64,000 nt of DNA from Burkholderiales bacterium (lineage in GTDB: Bacteria; Pseudomonadota; Gammaproteobacteria; Burkholderiales; Casimicrobiaceae): NCBI GenBank assembly GCA_016790165.1, contig JAEUPL010000006.1, forward strand, positions 62,001 to 126,000, written 5' to 3'. The translations under genes and the position numbers were made by a program. Positions 8,646 to 17,074 of this stretch are shown piece by piece. Within the stretch, counting starts at the first letter, position 1. The number at the start of each line of letters is the position of its first letter. The notes below the pieces were generated by a model. The model saw only the letters and a list, made by a program, of their open reading frames with translations. It had not been told where the DNA came from and made no database searches.

Positions 8646-9401
8646 GTGAATGTCGCCCCGACGCCCAGCCTCACGCATGAGCTGGCATTGATCGCTTTGG
8701 CCGCGGCGGTGCTCGCCGCCTTGGCCGGCATGCTCAGGCTGGGGGCGTTACATCGCTACCGGCCCGGCGCCGTGCGCAACGTGCTCGGGCTGCTCATGCT
8801 CTGGCAGGCGATGATGGTCGCGCTTGCGCTGGCCGGATACTTCGCGGTGTTCAGCGAGCCGTGGCGGGCGCTGCCCACCGTTGCCCTGAGCATCGCGGGC
8901 GCTGCCTGGTTGGCCACACGAACCACCGCATTGCATGCCCTGCAGGGCATCCCCGCCTGGACGTGGCCCGCGCTGCAAAGCTTTCGCCTGCCACTGGAGC
9001 TGCTGCTGTACCACATGTACGCGCAGGGCGTGATTGGCAAACCGATGACGTTTTCCGGCTACAACTTCGACATCCTGGTCGGCGTCTCGGCACCGCTGAT
9101 GGCGATATGGCTCTGGGCACAACCGGATAGCAGTCGCGTGCAAAGGTTGAGTGTCTTGTGGAATCTGGCGGGCCTTGCGCTGCTCTTGAACATTCTGACG
9201 ATTGCGTTTCTGTCCATTCCTTTTCCGTTTCAGGCGTTGGTGCAAGAGCCTGCAAACCGCATGGTCGCAGCGTTTCCGTTCATCTGGCTAGCTACGTTGT
9301 TTGTCCCGCTCGCGCTGTTTGCGCACCTCATCGCCCTGCGCTCTGCACGGCAAGAGCGTACTGAACGCAAGACCGCGTCGAAAAGAGGAGTCCATCCATG
9401 A
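8646..9401 (+). CDS. Multi-pass integral membrane protein, unknown function
   Basis: 251 residues from GTG 8646, preceded by AAGGAGA at 8631-8637 (8-nt spacer). About six to seven hydrophobic helices are visible: residues ~10-30, 42-62, 70-88, 100-118, 145-162, 175-195 and 215-235. No catalytic motif is recognised. It lies 29 bp after the YCII gene, and its stop overlaps the start of the MAPEG gene (ATGA), so the three are almost certainly translated from one message. The product is likely at the inner membrane. Confidence 0.7.
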   Translation: MNVAPTPSLTHELALIALAAAVLAALAGMLRLGALHRYRPGAVRNVLGLLMLWQAMMVALALAGYFAVFSEPWRALPTVALSIAGAAWLATRTTALHALQGIPAWTWPALQSFRLPLELLLYHMYAQGVIGKPMTFSGYNFDILVGVSAPLMAIWLWAQPDSSRVQRLSVLWNLAGLALLLNILTIAFLSIPFPFQALVQEPANRMVAAFPFIWLATLFVPLALFAHLIALRSARQERTERKTASKRGVHP

Positions 9402-9793
9402 ATTCCGTTTCCGTGTCGTTGCTGTTTGCGGCGTGCTGCGGCCTGCTGCAATGTGTGCTCACCGCGCTGGTCATCATTCGCCGGGCGCAAACCGGCGTCG
9501 ATTTCCTGGACGGTGGCGATCTTCAGCTGCTGCGCCGCATGCGGGCGCACGGCAATTTGTCAGAAACCGCGCCCATGGCTTTGCTGCTGATGGCCCTGCT
9601 TGAACTCGGCGGGCTCGGCCGCGCGTGGTTGACCGGCTTTGGCATTGCGCTGTTGCTCGGTCGCCTGTTGCATGCACACAGCCTGCTCACCAACAATGCT
9701 GCATGGAGCCGACGCGGCGGCATGACGCTGACGCTCGCGGTCATCAGTATCGAAGCGGTCTGCGCCATTGGGTTGTTTTTGCGCGGAGCTTGA
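9398..9793 (+). CDS. MAPEG-family membrane protein
   Basis: 131 residues with four hydrophobic helices. The family signature RRMRAHGNLSETAPMALLL, seen at residues ~46-64, corresponds to the glutathione/eicosanoid-binding loop of MAPEG proteins. GRLLHAHSL further on is also typical. The role may be glutathione transferase or peroxidase activity, but bacterial members are poorly characterised. The start ATG overlaps the preceding stop by 4 nt. It is the last gene of the LysR-adjacent operon. Confidence 0.85.
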   Translation: MNSVSVSLLFAACCGLLQCVLTALVIIRRAQTGVDFLDGGDLQLLRRMRAHGNLSETAPMALLLMALLELGGLGRAWLTGFGIALLLGRLLHAHSLLTNNAAWSRRGGMTLTLAVISIEAVCAIGLFLRGA

Positions 9794-10048
9794 CCGGGCC
9801 CGCGCGTCGCGGCCGGTGAGCGCGGGTGCGCCGCGTGACGGATCGCCCCAGCCAGCGCGACGCGGTTTGCCGCGGAGCGAAGGACGCGATGTCGTTCGCC
9901 GGAGCGCGCATCGCCGTAAACTGCGAATGGGCAACATTCAAATCGGGCCGAAACCAGAGAGGCACGCCGATCCTTGCCGGCGAGAGCGTCAGTTCCCCGT
10001 GGCGTGAATGCCACCGATGCGTGCCCAGACTCCTAGACATTGCCAGCC

Positions 10049-10516
10049 ATGCTTCGCACCGCGCTACGTTTCATTTCACCGGCGCTCGCCGTGCTGTTCG
10101 CACTGGACTGGCTGCTCGCCCCATCGGCACTGACGATCGAGGCCGCCGAGCGTCTGGAGGTTTCGGCGCAGCTGGTCACGCTGAGACGGGCGCGGCCCTA
10201 CGTTTATCTCGTCGCAGCGAGTGGCAGGGAAGCCCGGATTGGCTGCGACAAGACGGCGAGGCTGTGCGAGAGTTTTGAGCCGAATTCGCGCAAGCAGCTG
10301 ACGGTGTGGATCACGGAGCCAGGATGGTTCTACGGCACGTGGCTGGTCGCGGCCACCGAGCGGTCAGCCGAGGTGGTTTCCGTCGAGCTGCAGAACCGCA
10401 TCTACCGCGGTGCCCGGGGCATTGGCGCCGCGGCGACCGTGGTCGCGACGGTTCTCGCGCTCCTCCTCTGGCGGCGTCGCTGGCTCCCCAAACTCAGGCG
10501 GCTCACGGCGACTTGA
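10049..10516 (+). CDS. Hypothetical membrane-anchored protein
   Basis: 155 residues from ATG 10049 (a TTG three codons earlier is possible). A hydrophobic N-terminal segment (~8-25) and a second one near residue 130 (GAAATVVATVLALLLW), followed by basic RRRWLPKLRR, suggest two membrane spans around a ~90-residue external domain with two cysteines (RIGCDKTARLCESF). No family is recognised. Its 3' end overlaps the convergent LamG gene by 14 nt. Confidence 0.5.
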   Translation: MLRTALRFISPALAVLFALDWLLAPSALTIEAAERLEVSAQLVTLRRARPYVYLVAASGREARIGCDKTARLCESFEPNSRKQLTVWITEPGWFYGTWLVAATERSAEVVSVELQNRIYRGARGIGAAATVVATVLALLLWRRRWLPKLRRLTAT

Positions 10517-11816
10517 CTGCTCCGTGCTTCGCCGCGGCTGCGGCAAGGCAAGCCGCACCGTGCGTGCTGCTTAGCCAATCGAGGATTTGCGCGGCACTTC
10601 GCGTTGCAGCCGGACTCAGGGCGGCGTGAGTCAGCGACTGCCCGCTTTGCGCCGAGAGCGCACGATAGATCAGCAGACCGTCGGTGGCCGCAGACAGCGA
10701 GTTACCGGGGCTGCCGTCGGCGTTCAAATCGAGCGTGGCGAGGTAAGCGGCAATTTGCGGTGCGTTGCGCGGCGCGCCCTGCCCAATCGCGCCGTCGGTC
10801 AGCGCATCGTCACGAAAGCCGAGGAGATAGCGAATGATGAGCACGCCGTCGCTGACTGCGCTCGTGATGCCGTCGCCATCGGCGTCCAGTGCGCAACCCG
10901 CCGCCGCGAACGGTGAATCCAGCGACCAGGCGGGCTGACTGCCGGCGGTGTTGAACCGGACTTCGGCGTGACTGTTGCCGGCGGCATCGGCCACGATTGA
11001 GCCACTGCCTTCGGTGAAGTGCCACAGTGAGGCCGTGCCGGCATCGGCCTGAAAGCGCGTGAGGCCTGGCGTAAATACATCCGCATTCAGCGACGTGGCA
11101 GCGCCGTAGCGCAACACCGTTGAAAAGCGGATTTCGGTCAGCCAGCCGTTGAAATTTGGCCAGTCAAAGTCGCCCAGTTTTTCTGCGCCGAATACGGTGA
11201 ACGGATCGCTGTTCGGTCGGCTGGTGGCGAACCCCGAGCCGTAGCTCGCATCGCCCGGTGCGCCGAGCGCAGTCGCGCGCAGAACGCCGTCGACAAAAAT
11301 CCACAGCCTGCCGTCGCTAACGCGCCGTTGAAAGGCGAGGTGATGCCATGCATTGTTGAGCACGGGCACGTTGGCGCAGAGCGTGGTGCCTTCGACCGTG
11401 CGCCCGCGCAGACCGTAGGCGATGTAGCCCGGCGCAACGCTGATGCCCCAGTCGGCATGCATCGCGCCGTTGGCACCCGCGATGTCCTGATCGATCACGA
11501 TATGGCCCGGAATCCATTGATCCGGTGGGCCAAAGGTGATGCCGCGAAACACGGCGGTCGGACAGGCGCTTGCGCCGTCACTGTTGCTGGCTGCGTCCGC
11601 CTTCAACCAGAACTCGACGGTGGTATCCGTGGCACCGATGTTGGCGCTGCGCGCGGGGGTCGCATCAATCAGCACGCGCACCCGATCCCGCGCGTCGGCC
11701 GCACTGGCATAGTTCGACGTGCCGAAAAAGCGCATTGACGCCGCAGGGGCGTGGCCGGCCAGCAGCGCCGCTGCCAGCAGCGTGAGCATCAAGCGCAATG
11801 GTCGGGCGTTGTGCAT
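10503..11816 (-). CDS. Secreted LamG-domain protein with C-terminal dockerin-like module
   Basis: 437 residues from ATG 11816, chosen because it starts a clean signal peptide (LMLTLLAAALLAGHAPA). Residues ~30-280 form a LamG/concanavalin-like fold: TTVEFWLKAD, AWHHLAFQRRVSDGRLWIFVDG, GWLTEIRFS and a final SLWHFTEG. From ~300 comes a duplicated dockerin-like module with LDADGDGITSAVSDGVLII and LNADGS...SAATDGLLIYR. The likely role is carbohydrate or surface binding outside the cell. The same module ends the PATR protein and starts the S74 fibre protein. The tail overlaps the convergent gene by 14 nt. Confidence 0.8.
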   Translation of the reverse strand: MHNARPLRLMLTLLAAALLAGHAPAASMRFFGTSNYASAADARDRVRVLIDATPARSANIGATDTTVEFWLKADAASNSDGASACPTAVFRGITFGPPDQWIPGHIVIDQDIAGANGAMHADWGISVAPGYIAYGLRGRTVEGTTLCANVPVLNNAWHHLAFQRRVSDGRLWIFVDGVLRATALGAPGDASYGSGFATSRPNSDPFTVFGAEKLGDFDWPNFNGWLTEIRFSTVLRYGAATSLNADVFTPGLTRFQADAGTASLWHFTEGSGSIVADAAGNSHAEVRFNTAGSQPAWSLDSPFAAAGCALDADGDGITSAVSDGVLIIRYLLGFRDDALTDGAIGQGAPRNAPQIAAYLATLDLNADGSPGNSLSAATDGLLIYRALSAQSGQSLTHAALSPAATRSAAQILDWLSSTHGAACLAAAAAKHGAVKSP

Positions 11817-12099
11817 GTTGGCGTGGTAGGTGCCGCTGCGCTGCGGGGCGTTGTCGCGTTGCCGACACTTTGACACGGGCGGGCGTCGCTGGCAAGCCGG
11901 GCTTTCACGCCACGTCCGCGCACTTTGCTCGAGGCGCAACGTACCATTTGGATTCACGCGATGGACTGCCTGACGATGCCCTAAACTTGATTTTCCACCG
12001 GTGAACAGACGCAGGCCACGTGGCGCCGGACATCGCGATTCGGGACTCACGCGGTTTGGTGCGCGAACCTGCCGCAGTCGCCTATCTCAGGACTCAACC

Positions 12100-12348
12100 A
12101 TGACGAATTCAACACCGGAGCGCAGCGATCTCGGCTTTACTTATCGGCGCCGAAAGAACGGGGACGTCGAGGTGCTGCATCACGGCCGCGTCGCCTCCAC
12201 GCTCCGCGGCACGGACGCGGTGGACTTCATGCTCGAGGTCGAAGCGGCCGACGAGAGCGACGCCCAGCACGTGATGGCCCGAATCACGGGCAACTACAAA
12301 CGGGGCAATGAGCGTCTTGCCAGCCAACACCCGCGAAATCGCCGCTAG
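12100..12348 (+). CDS. Conserved small hypothetical protein
   Basis: 82 residues from ATG 12100. The core GDVEVLHHGRVASTLRG, followed by AQHVMARITGNYKRGNER, matches a small cytosolic protein I recall as widespread in beta- and gammaproteobacteria without an assigned function. No signal peptide or membrane segment. It ends 30 nt before the convergent S74-fibre gene. Confidence 0.7.
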   Translation: MTNSTPERSDLGFTYRRRKNGDVEVLHHGRVASTLRGTDAVDFMLEVEAADESDAQHVMARITGNYKRGNERLASQHPRNRR

Positions 12349-12378
12349 CAGCCGCAAGAGTTCGCGGGCAGGCCGCTG

Positions 12379-14118
12379 CTACATCCCCAACCGCTTCTTG
12401 ATTGCCGCCATCTCGCGCTGCATCACCGCGTTGGCTTTTTCGAGCGCGGCGATCTTCGCGTCTTTTGCCTTCACGATCTGGTTCAAACCCTGAATCGCTG
12501 CGAGCGCCACGCCGTCGGCGTCCTGCATGCCGATCATCTTGTCGTCGTCGCCCACACCAAAGGCTTTCATGAAATCCTGCGCCATCGGGCCGACGTGCTT
12601 GATGTGGGCGTTCTGACCCTTGGGTTGCCACTGATACACCGGCATCGCCGCGAGTTTGGCCAGGATTTTCTTGCCGTCCAGCTTCTTGAGTCCCTGCTTC
12701 AAGTTGCGGTCTGACGAACACGACCACCCCGCGCCCGCAAAAGCAGCGCACGACCACGTCGTCGCGCCCGTTCCATCGATTTCGGTCACGAAACGCACGC
12801 CGCCCGTGGCACGCACGCGAAACGCGTTGACAGTTGATGAACTGAAGTCAAAGTTGCTTGAGTCCGCGAACTGAAATGAGCCGTTGCCAAGGGTTTTGAC
12901 GCGACGACCCATCGCGACGCTGTAGTCGCCGTCGGCGGTGTTGTTTGCGCCGCCGCTGACGGTTGAATACTGGCCGCTGGCGGTGTTCTCGGTGCCACCG
13001 CTGGCCGTCGAACCCTCAGCGGACGCGCGGTTGAGGTAGCCACCGCCTACGACCGCGTTTCCAGCCGTAGCGCGGTTGAGGTAACCACCGCCTACGAACG
13101 AGTATCCAGCCGAAGCGACGTTCAAGGAGCCTCCGCCGATAGTCGCGCCGCTCGCCGAAGCTTGGTTGGCCGCGCCGCCGCCGATTGCAGAGGAATAGCC
13201 CAAAGCTGCGTTACCAAGGCCGCCCGTGACGCTCGCGTACTCTCCGTCAGCGAAGTTATTGCGCCCCCCACTCACTACCCCTGCTGTGCCAAACGCGGAG
13301 TTTTGTAGGCCACCGCCGACTGTTCCGAAATGGCCACCGACGTGGTTGGTGTGCGCTGGCGGGCCGGTGAAATCCAGAAATCCGCCGCCGCCAATCGTGG
13401 CCCCAACGATATTCGCTTCAACGCGGTTTGCCGGGGAGCCGTTCACGGTGTTGATGAATGTCGTCAGCGGATGAACGCCGATACCGAATGTTGAGCCGAC
13501 TGTCGTGCTGGTGTTCTCCGTAATACGTAGCCCGTTGTTACCGGCGGTGAGCAGGCTCAGGGTGGCACCACCACTCTTGACCGTCAGCGGCTGCGCATCC
13601 GTCGTTCCAATCACCCCCGGCGCGCCAAACGCGTTGCCGCCCTGCACCCACGCCGTGCCGGGGCAGCCCGCGAGCAGGAAGTTTTGCACCGCAGTGGGCG
13701 TGTTGCGCGGCCCGCTGAGCGCGAGGCCGTTGGTCAACGCGGCGCCGCTGAACCCTGCAATCTTTCGAGAGATGATGGTCGCGTCGTTGGGGGTCAACAC
13801 CGGCGCGCCGTTCACGTCGGTGTTGCCCGTGATGTTGAGGCCCCACGCGGGTGAGTTGATCGAATCCTCAACCGTCTGCGCACTTGCAGCTGGAATGCCC
13901 GTATTCGCCACCAGCGGCGCACCGGTGATGCCCAGCGCGTAACGCGAGAGGATCAACCCTTCCTTGGCCAGTGACGCGTCGCCGCCGTCGAAGGGGCAGG
14001 AGGTTTGGGCATGCGTCGCCGTCGCGCTGAGCAGGGCGGCCAGCGCGAGCGCACGACTAAGGCATGTGGTGCGTTGCGCTTGACGCACGATGTGGGTGAA
14101 ACTGGGCTGGGCGATCAT
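12379..14118 (-). CDS. Secreted fibre: dockerin-like module, YadA-type head repeats, C-terminal S74 chaperone
   Basis: 579 residues from ATG 14118 (an in-frame GTG at 14169 would add 17). Order: signal peptide (~1-38, ending ATHAQ); dockerin-like module (~40-150, with EGLILSRYALG and NDATIISRKIAGFSG); linker; then ~200 residues of YadA-like left-handed beta-roll repeats of the form GGGxxNxASxxxSxVxGG. It ends in a Peptidase_S74 intramolecular chaperone domain (SDRNLKQGLKKL..., VYQWQPKG, HVGPMAQDF) and a coiled coil (~540-579). Ser469 and Lys474 match the SDxxxK spacing of the S74 autocleavage dyad. The likely product is a trimeric extracellular fibre that trims itself. There is no YadA membrane anchor. 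Confidence 0.85.
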   Translation of the reverse strand: MIAQPSFTHIVRQAQRTTCLSRALALAALLSATATHAQTSCPFDGGDASLAKEGLILSRYALGITGAPLVANTGIPAASAQTVEDSINSPAWGLNITGNTDVNGAPVLTPNDATIISRKIAGFSGAALTNGLALSGPRNTPTAVQNFLLAGCPGTAWVQGGNAFGAPGVIGTTDAQPLTVKSGGATLSLLTAGNNGLRITENTSTTVGSTFGIGVHPLTTFINTVNGSPANRVEANIVGATIGGGGFLDFTGPPAHTNHVGGHFGTVGGGLQNSAFGTAGVVSGGRNNFADGEYASVTGGLGNAALGYSSAIGGGAANQASASGATIGGGSLNVASAGYSFVGGGYLNRATAGNAVVGGGYLNRASAEGSTASGGTENTASGQYSTVSGGANNTADGDYSVAMGRRVKTLGNGSFQFADSSNFDFSSSTVNAFRVRATGGVRFVTEIDGTGATTWSCAAFAGAGWSCSSDRNLKQGLKKLDGKKILAKLAAMPVYQWQPKGQNAHIKHVGPMAQDFMKAFGVGDDDKMIGMQDADGVALAAIQGLNQIVKAKDAKIAALEKANAVMQREMAAIKKRLGM

Positions 14119-14506
14119 GAGCGGTTCTCGGGTGCGGCAAATCGTCGGGCGAAAGGGCGAATTCGTCACGTATTCGCACTAGCCGAAAGGACGTCGTGGC
14201 CCATGAAACCGTGCCAGGCGGCTGGCCACTCGGGCACAGCCCGCGTTCTTTGCCGCACCGCTCGGGCGAGATGTCATCATTAACAGCTTTTTAGCTGAGA
14301 TGACTAGCTAGCCGTCCTTACAGCCTGATTTTCGCAATTGTCGACTATTAAGAAAAAACGCCGCTGAATACCGTACGACAGTCGTTAGCGTGGAAAAGCT
14401 GCTACCGCACATTGGCTGGCGCGCCGGATTACGCCGACTGATCTGGCAGCAACCGGAGCGAAGCACGTTCATGGTTCGACAGCCTCACCACGAACGAAGG
14501 GATGTC
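14119..14506. other. 388-bp intergenic region holding repeat copy 2
   Basis: Upstream of the fibre gene and downstream of the GST gene. Apart from the 118-bp element (14284-14401) I see no gene. The promoter of the fibre gene should lie between 14119 and 14283, but no consensus -10/-35 pair is obvious. Confidence 0.5.
14284..14401. repeat. 118-bp palindromic dispersed element, copy 2
   Basis: Begins CAGCTTTTTAGC, ends GGAAAAGCTG, exactly 118 bp, with GTCGAC at 14340-14345 in the exact centre. It shares CAGCCTGATTT with copy 1 at the same offset. It has a weaker left-half palindrome (GAC/GTC about TAGCTA) and a right-half ACGAC-A-GTCGT hairpin. Both neighbouring genes are on the minus strand. 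Confidence 0.85.
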
Positions 14507-15181
14507 CTAGATCACCGGCTCCTGCAAACCCTCGCGCGCCACCACGCGCTGCACGGCGGGGCGTGCGAGCATGCGGTGCATGAACGGGCCGAGGTGTGGC
14601 CAGGCGTCGCGGTTGCTGGCTTTCTGCGCGGCGGGTGGGTCGCCCTGCCAGACGCGCGTCCAGCGTCCGAGCATGAAGGCGTAGATGTCGAGCACGCTGA
14701 ACTGCTCGCCTAGCATCCACGGCCCGCCGCTGTGCGCGAGGTGGTCGTCGAGCTGCTTGAGCATGGCGCCCATGCGCTCCTGCGTTTTCGCCTTGATCGC
14801 GGCCACCGACGCGGCGTCGGTCGCACTGGTGTAGCGGTCGGTGTAGAAGTACATGATGACCGCCGGCTGCAGCGTGTTGGTCATCCACATCAACCACTTG
14901 TAGAAGTGAGCGCGTGCTACCGTCCCAACCGCCGGTGCGAGGCCGCATTGCGGGTGGCTGTCGGTCAGGTAGAGGCAGATGGCCGCGGTCTCGTAGAGCA
15001 CCAGATCGCCGTCCACCAGCACCGGAATCAGGCCGTTCGGATTGAGCTTGAGATAGTCGGCCGACTTGTGCGCGTTGTTGCCGCGATCGACCAGCTTGAG
15101 TTCGAAGGGCAGACCCATCTCCTCAAGCAGGATGTGCGGCGTGATCGATGCGTTCGACGGCGCGTAGTAAAGCTGGAGCAC
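14507..15181 (-). CDS. Glutathione S-transferase family protein
   Basis: 224 residues from a GTG start. The N-terminal thioredoxin-like domain (~1-80) shows YYAPSNASITPHILLEEMG, the cis-Pro GLIPVLVDGD and the glutathione-binding ETAAICLYL; an all-helical domain follows with SVLDIYAFMLGRW. This is the common bacterial GST pattern with Ser in the active-site loop. The gene begins 16 nt after the acyl-CoA dehydrogenase stop, so it is probably the distal gene of that operon. The physiological substrate is unknown. Confidence 0.88.
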   Translation of the reverse strand: MLQLYYAPSNASITPHILLEEMGLPFELKLVDRGNNAHKSADYLKLNPNGLIPVLVDGDLVLYETAAICLYLTDSHPQCGLAPAVGTVARAHFYKWLMWMTNTLQPAVIMYFYTDRYTSATDAASVAAIKAKTQERMGAMLKQLDDHLAHSGGPWMLGEQFSVLDIYAFMLGRWTRVWQGDPPAAQKASNRDAWPHLGPFMHRMLARPAVQRVVAREGLQEPVI

Positions 15182-15197
15182 GGGGCAGCGCCGTCGG

Positions 15198-17000
15198 CTA
15201 GAACGCGGCTTCGGCCAGCGCCAGCGTACCTTCCGAGCCGTCCACGATGACTTCCGCCGCCGCGACGGCTTCGGGGATCATGGTGTCGACGAAGTAGCGC
15301 AGCGTGGCGATCTTGGCTTCGAGGAAATCGCGATCGGCGTCACCCGCAACGAGTCGACGATGGGCCTCGGCGGCGGCGCGCGCGAGCTGCCAGCCGCCGC
15401 ACACAATGCCGAACAGCTTCACCATCGGCACGCTGCCGGCGAAGCAGGCGCGCACGTTCTGGTTGAAGTGGGCGAGGTTGAAGTCCACGGCGCGCTCCAT
15501 CGCGTCAACGCCGCGCGCGAGCTTGTTCGCGGCCACCTGCAAGTGCGCGTTGTCTGATTTCGCCAGCTCGGCGTTGAACGCGCGCAGCGTGCCGATCAGC
15601 GCACGTGCCGACACGCCACCTTCGCGCGCCATCTTGCGCCCCACGAGGTCATTGGCCTGAATGGCCGTGGTGCCTTCGTAAATGGTCGTGATGCGGGCGT
15701 CACGGTAGTGCTGTGCGGCACCGGTTTCTTCGACGAAGCCCATGCCGCCGTGCACCTGAATGCCCTGATAGGTCACGTCCTGCGCCATCTCGGTGGCCCA
15801 GCCCTTGTGCACCGGAATCATCAGGTCGACAAACGCCTTGTTGGCCTTGCGGACGTCGGCGTCGGGGTGCGCCTCGGCGAGGTCAAAGGCATAGCCCGTC
15901 GCCACGGCGAGCGCGCGTGCCGCCTCAATTTGCGAGCGCATGCGCAGCAGCATGCGCCGCACGTCGGGGTGGCGAATGATCGGCACCGACGGGTTTTTCG
16001 GGGCCCCCACGTCGCGCGACTGCACACGCTCTCGCGCAAACGCCACGGCGCGCTGGTAGGCACGCTCCGCAATGCCGATGCCCTGCAACCCCACGCCGAA
16101 GCGCGCGAGGTTCATCATCACGAACATGTACTCCAGGCCGCGATTGACTTCGCCCACCACGTAGCCCGTGGCGCCGCCGTCGTCGCCGAACTGCATGACA
16201 CAGGTGGGCGAGCCGTGAATGCCGAGTTTGTGTTCGATCGACACGCACTTGGCATCGTTGCGCGCGCCGAGTGAACCGTCCTTGTTGACGAGAAACTTCG
16301 GCACGATGAACAGTGAAATGCCCTTGACGCCCTCGGGCGCATCCGGCAGCCGCGCGAGCACCAGATGGATGATGTTGTCGGTGAAATCGTGCTCGCCGAA
16401 CGTGATGAAAATCTTGGTGCCGAAAATCTTGAACGTGCCATCGGGCTGCGGCTCGGCGCGGGTTTTGACCAGCGCCAGATCCGAGCCGGCCTGCGGCTCG
16501 GTGAGGTTCATGGTGCCGGTCCACTCGCCGCTCACCATCTTTTCGAGGTACGTCGCTTTGAGCTCGTCCGACCCGGCCAGCAGCAGCGCCTCGATCGCAC
16601 CTTGCGTCAGCATCGGCAGCAGGCCAAAACTCATGTTCGACGAGTGCACCATCTCATCGGTGAGTGTGATGAGGCTGCGCGGCATGCCGAGCCCGCCAAA
16701 TTCCTCGGGCATCGGCAGCGCCGCACCACCCATGGCGCAGTAGGCGTCGTAGGCGGCCTTGAAGCCCTTCGGCGTGCTGACGCTGCAATCCGCAGGGTTG
16801 TGTTTCGCGCCTTCCTGATCGCCCGACCAATTCAGCGGATCGAGCACTTCGTTGGCGAATTTGGCCGATTCATCGATGATCGCGAACACCGTGTCCGGCG
16901 TCGCCTCGGCGAAATGCGGCAGCGCCGCCAGGTCTTTCAGCGGCGCCAGGGTTTCCAGCAGAAATTTGAATTCTTTGGTAGGGGCGTGATAGCTGCTCAT
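15198..17000 (-). CDS. Acyl-CoA dehydrogenase, DmdC-like long form
   Basis: 600 residues, longer than the ~380 of classic enzymes because of a C-terminal helical extension (~470-600). The N-terminal domain, FAD-binding middle strand (GTMNLTEPQAGSDLALVKT) and C-terminal domain are all present. The catalytic base is Glu in ITTIYEGTTAIQ, preceded by QVHGGMGFVEETGAAQHYRD. This architecture matches the DmdC (3-methylmercaptopropionyl-CoA dehydrogenase) group, whose many Burkholderiales paralogues oxidise various acyl-CoAs. Electrons would pass to EtfAB, encoded directly upstream. A hairpin terminator separates it from etfA, so expression may be only partly coupled. Confidence 0.92.
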   Translation of the reverse strand: MSSYHAPTKEFKFLLETLAPLKDLAALPHFAEATPDTVFAIIDESAKFANEVLDPLNWSGDQEGAKHNPADCSVSTPKGFKAAYDAYCAMGGAALPMPEEFGGLGMPRSLITLTDEMVHSSNMSFGLLPMLTQGAIEALLLAGSDELKATYLEKMVSGEWTGTMNLTEPQAGSDLALVKTRAEPQPDGTFKIFGTKIFITFGEHDFTDNIIHLVLARLPDAPEGVKGISLFIVPKFLVNKDGSLGARNDAKCVSIEHKLGIHGSPTCVMQFGDDGGATGYVVGEVNRGLEYMFVMMNLARFGVGLQGIGIAERAYQRAVAFARERVQSRDVGAPKNPSVPIIRHPDVRRMLLRMRSQIEAARALAVATGYAFDLAEAHPDADVRKANKAFVDLMIPVHKGWATEMAQDVTYQGIQVHGGMGFVEETGAAQHYRDARITTIYEGTTAIQANDLVGRKMAREGGVSARALIGTLRAFNAELAKSDNAHLQVAANKLARGVDAMERAVDFNLAHFNQNVRACFAGSVPMVKLFGIVCGGWQLARAAAEAHRRLVAGDADRDFLEAKIATLRYFVDTMIPEAVAAAEVIVDGSEGTLALAEAAF

Positions 17001-17041
17001 AAGGGCGATCCGTAAGGGCGATCAAAATTCAGACGGAAAAC

Positions 17042-17066
17042 AAAAAAGCGGGCTCACGCCCGCTTT
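17042..17066 (-). terminator. Hairpin terminator after etfA (possibly bidirectional)
   Basis: GCGGGC-GTGA-GCCCGC, read on the minus strand, is followed directly by six T, a textbook intrinsic terminator 9 nt after the etfA stop. A shorter TTTCTT follows on the plus strand. It falls between etfA and the acyl-CoA dehydrogenase. Confidence 0.8.
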
Positions 17067-17074
17067 CTTGCGAA

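Noticed and set aside
10587..10916. Plus-strand frame within the LamG gene
   Set aside because: Antisense shadow of the dockerin-like module.
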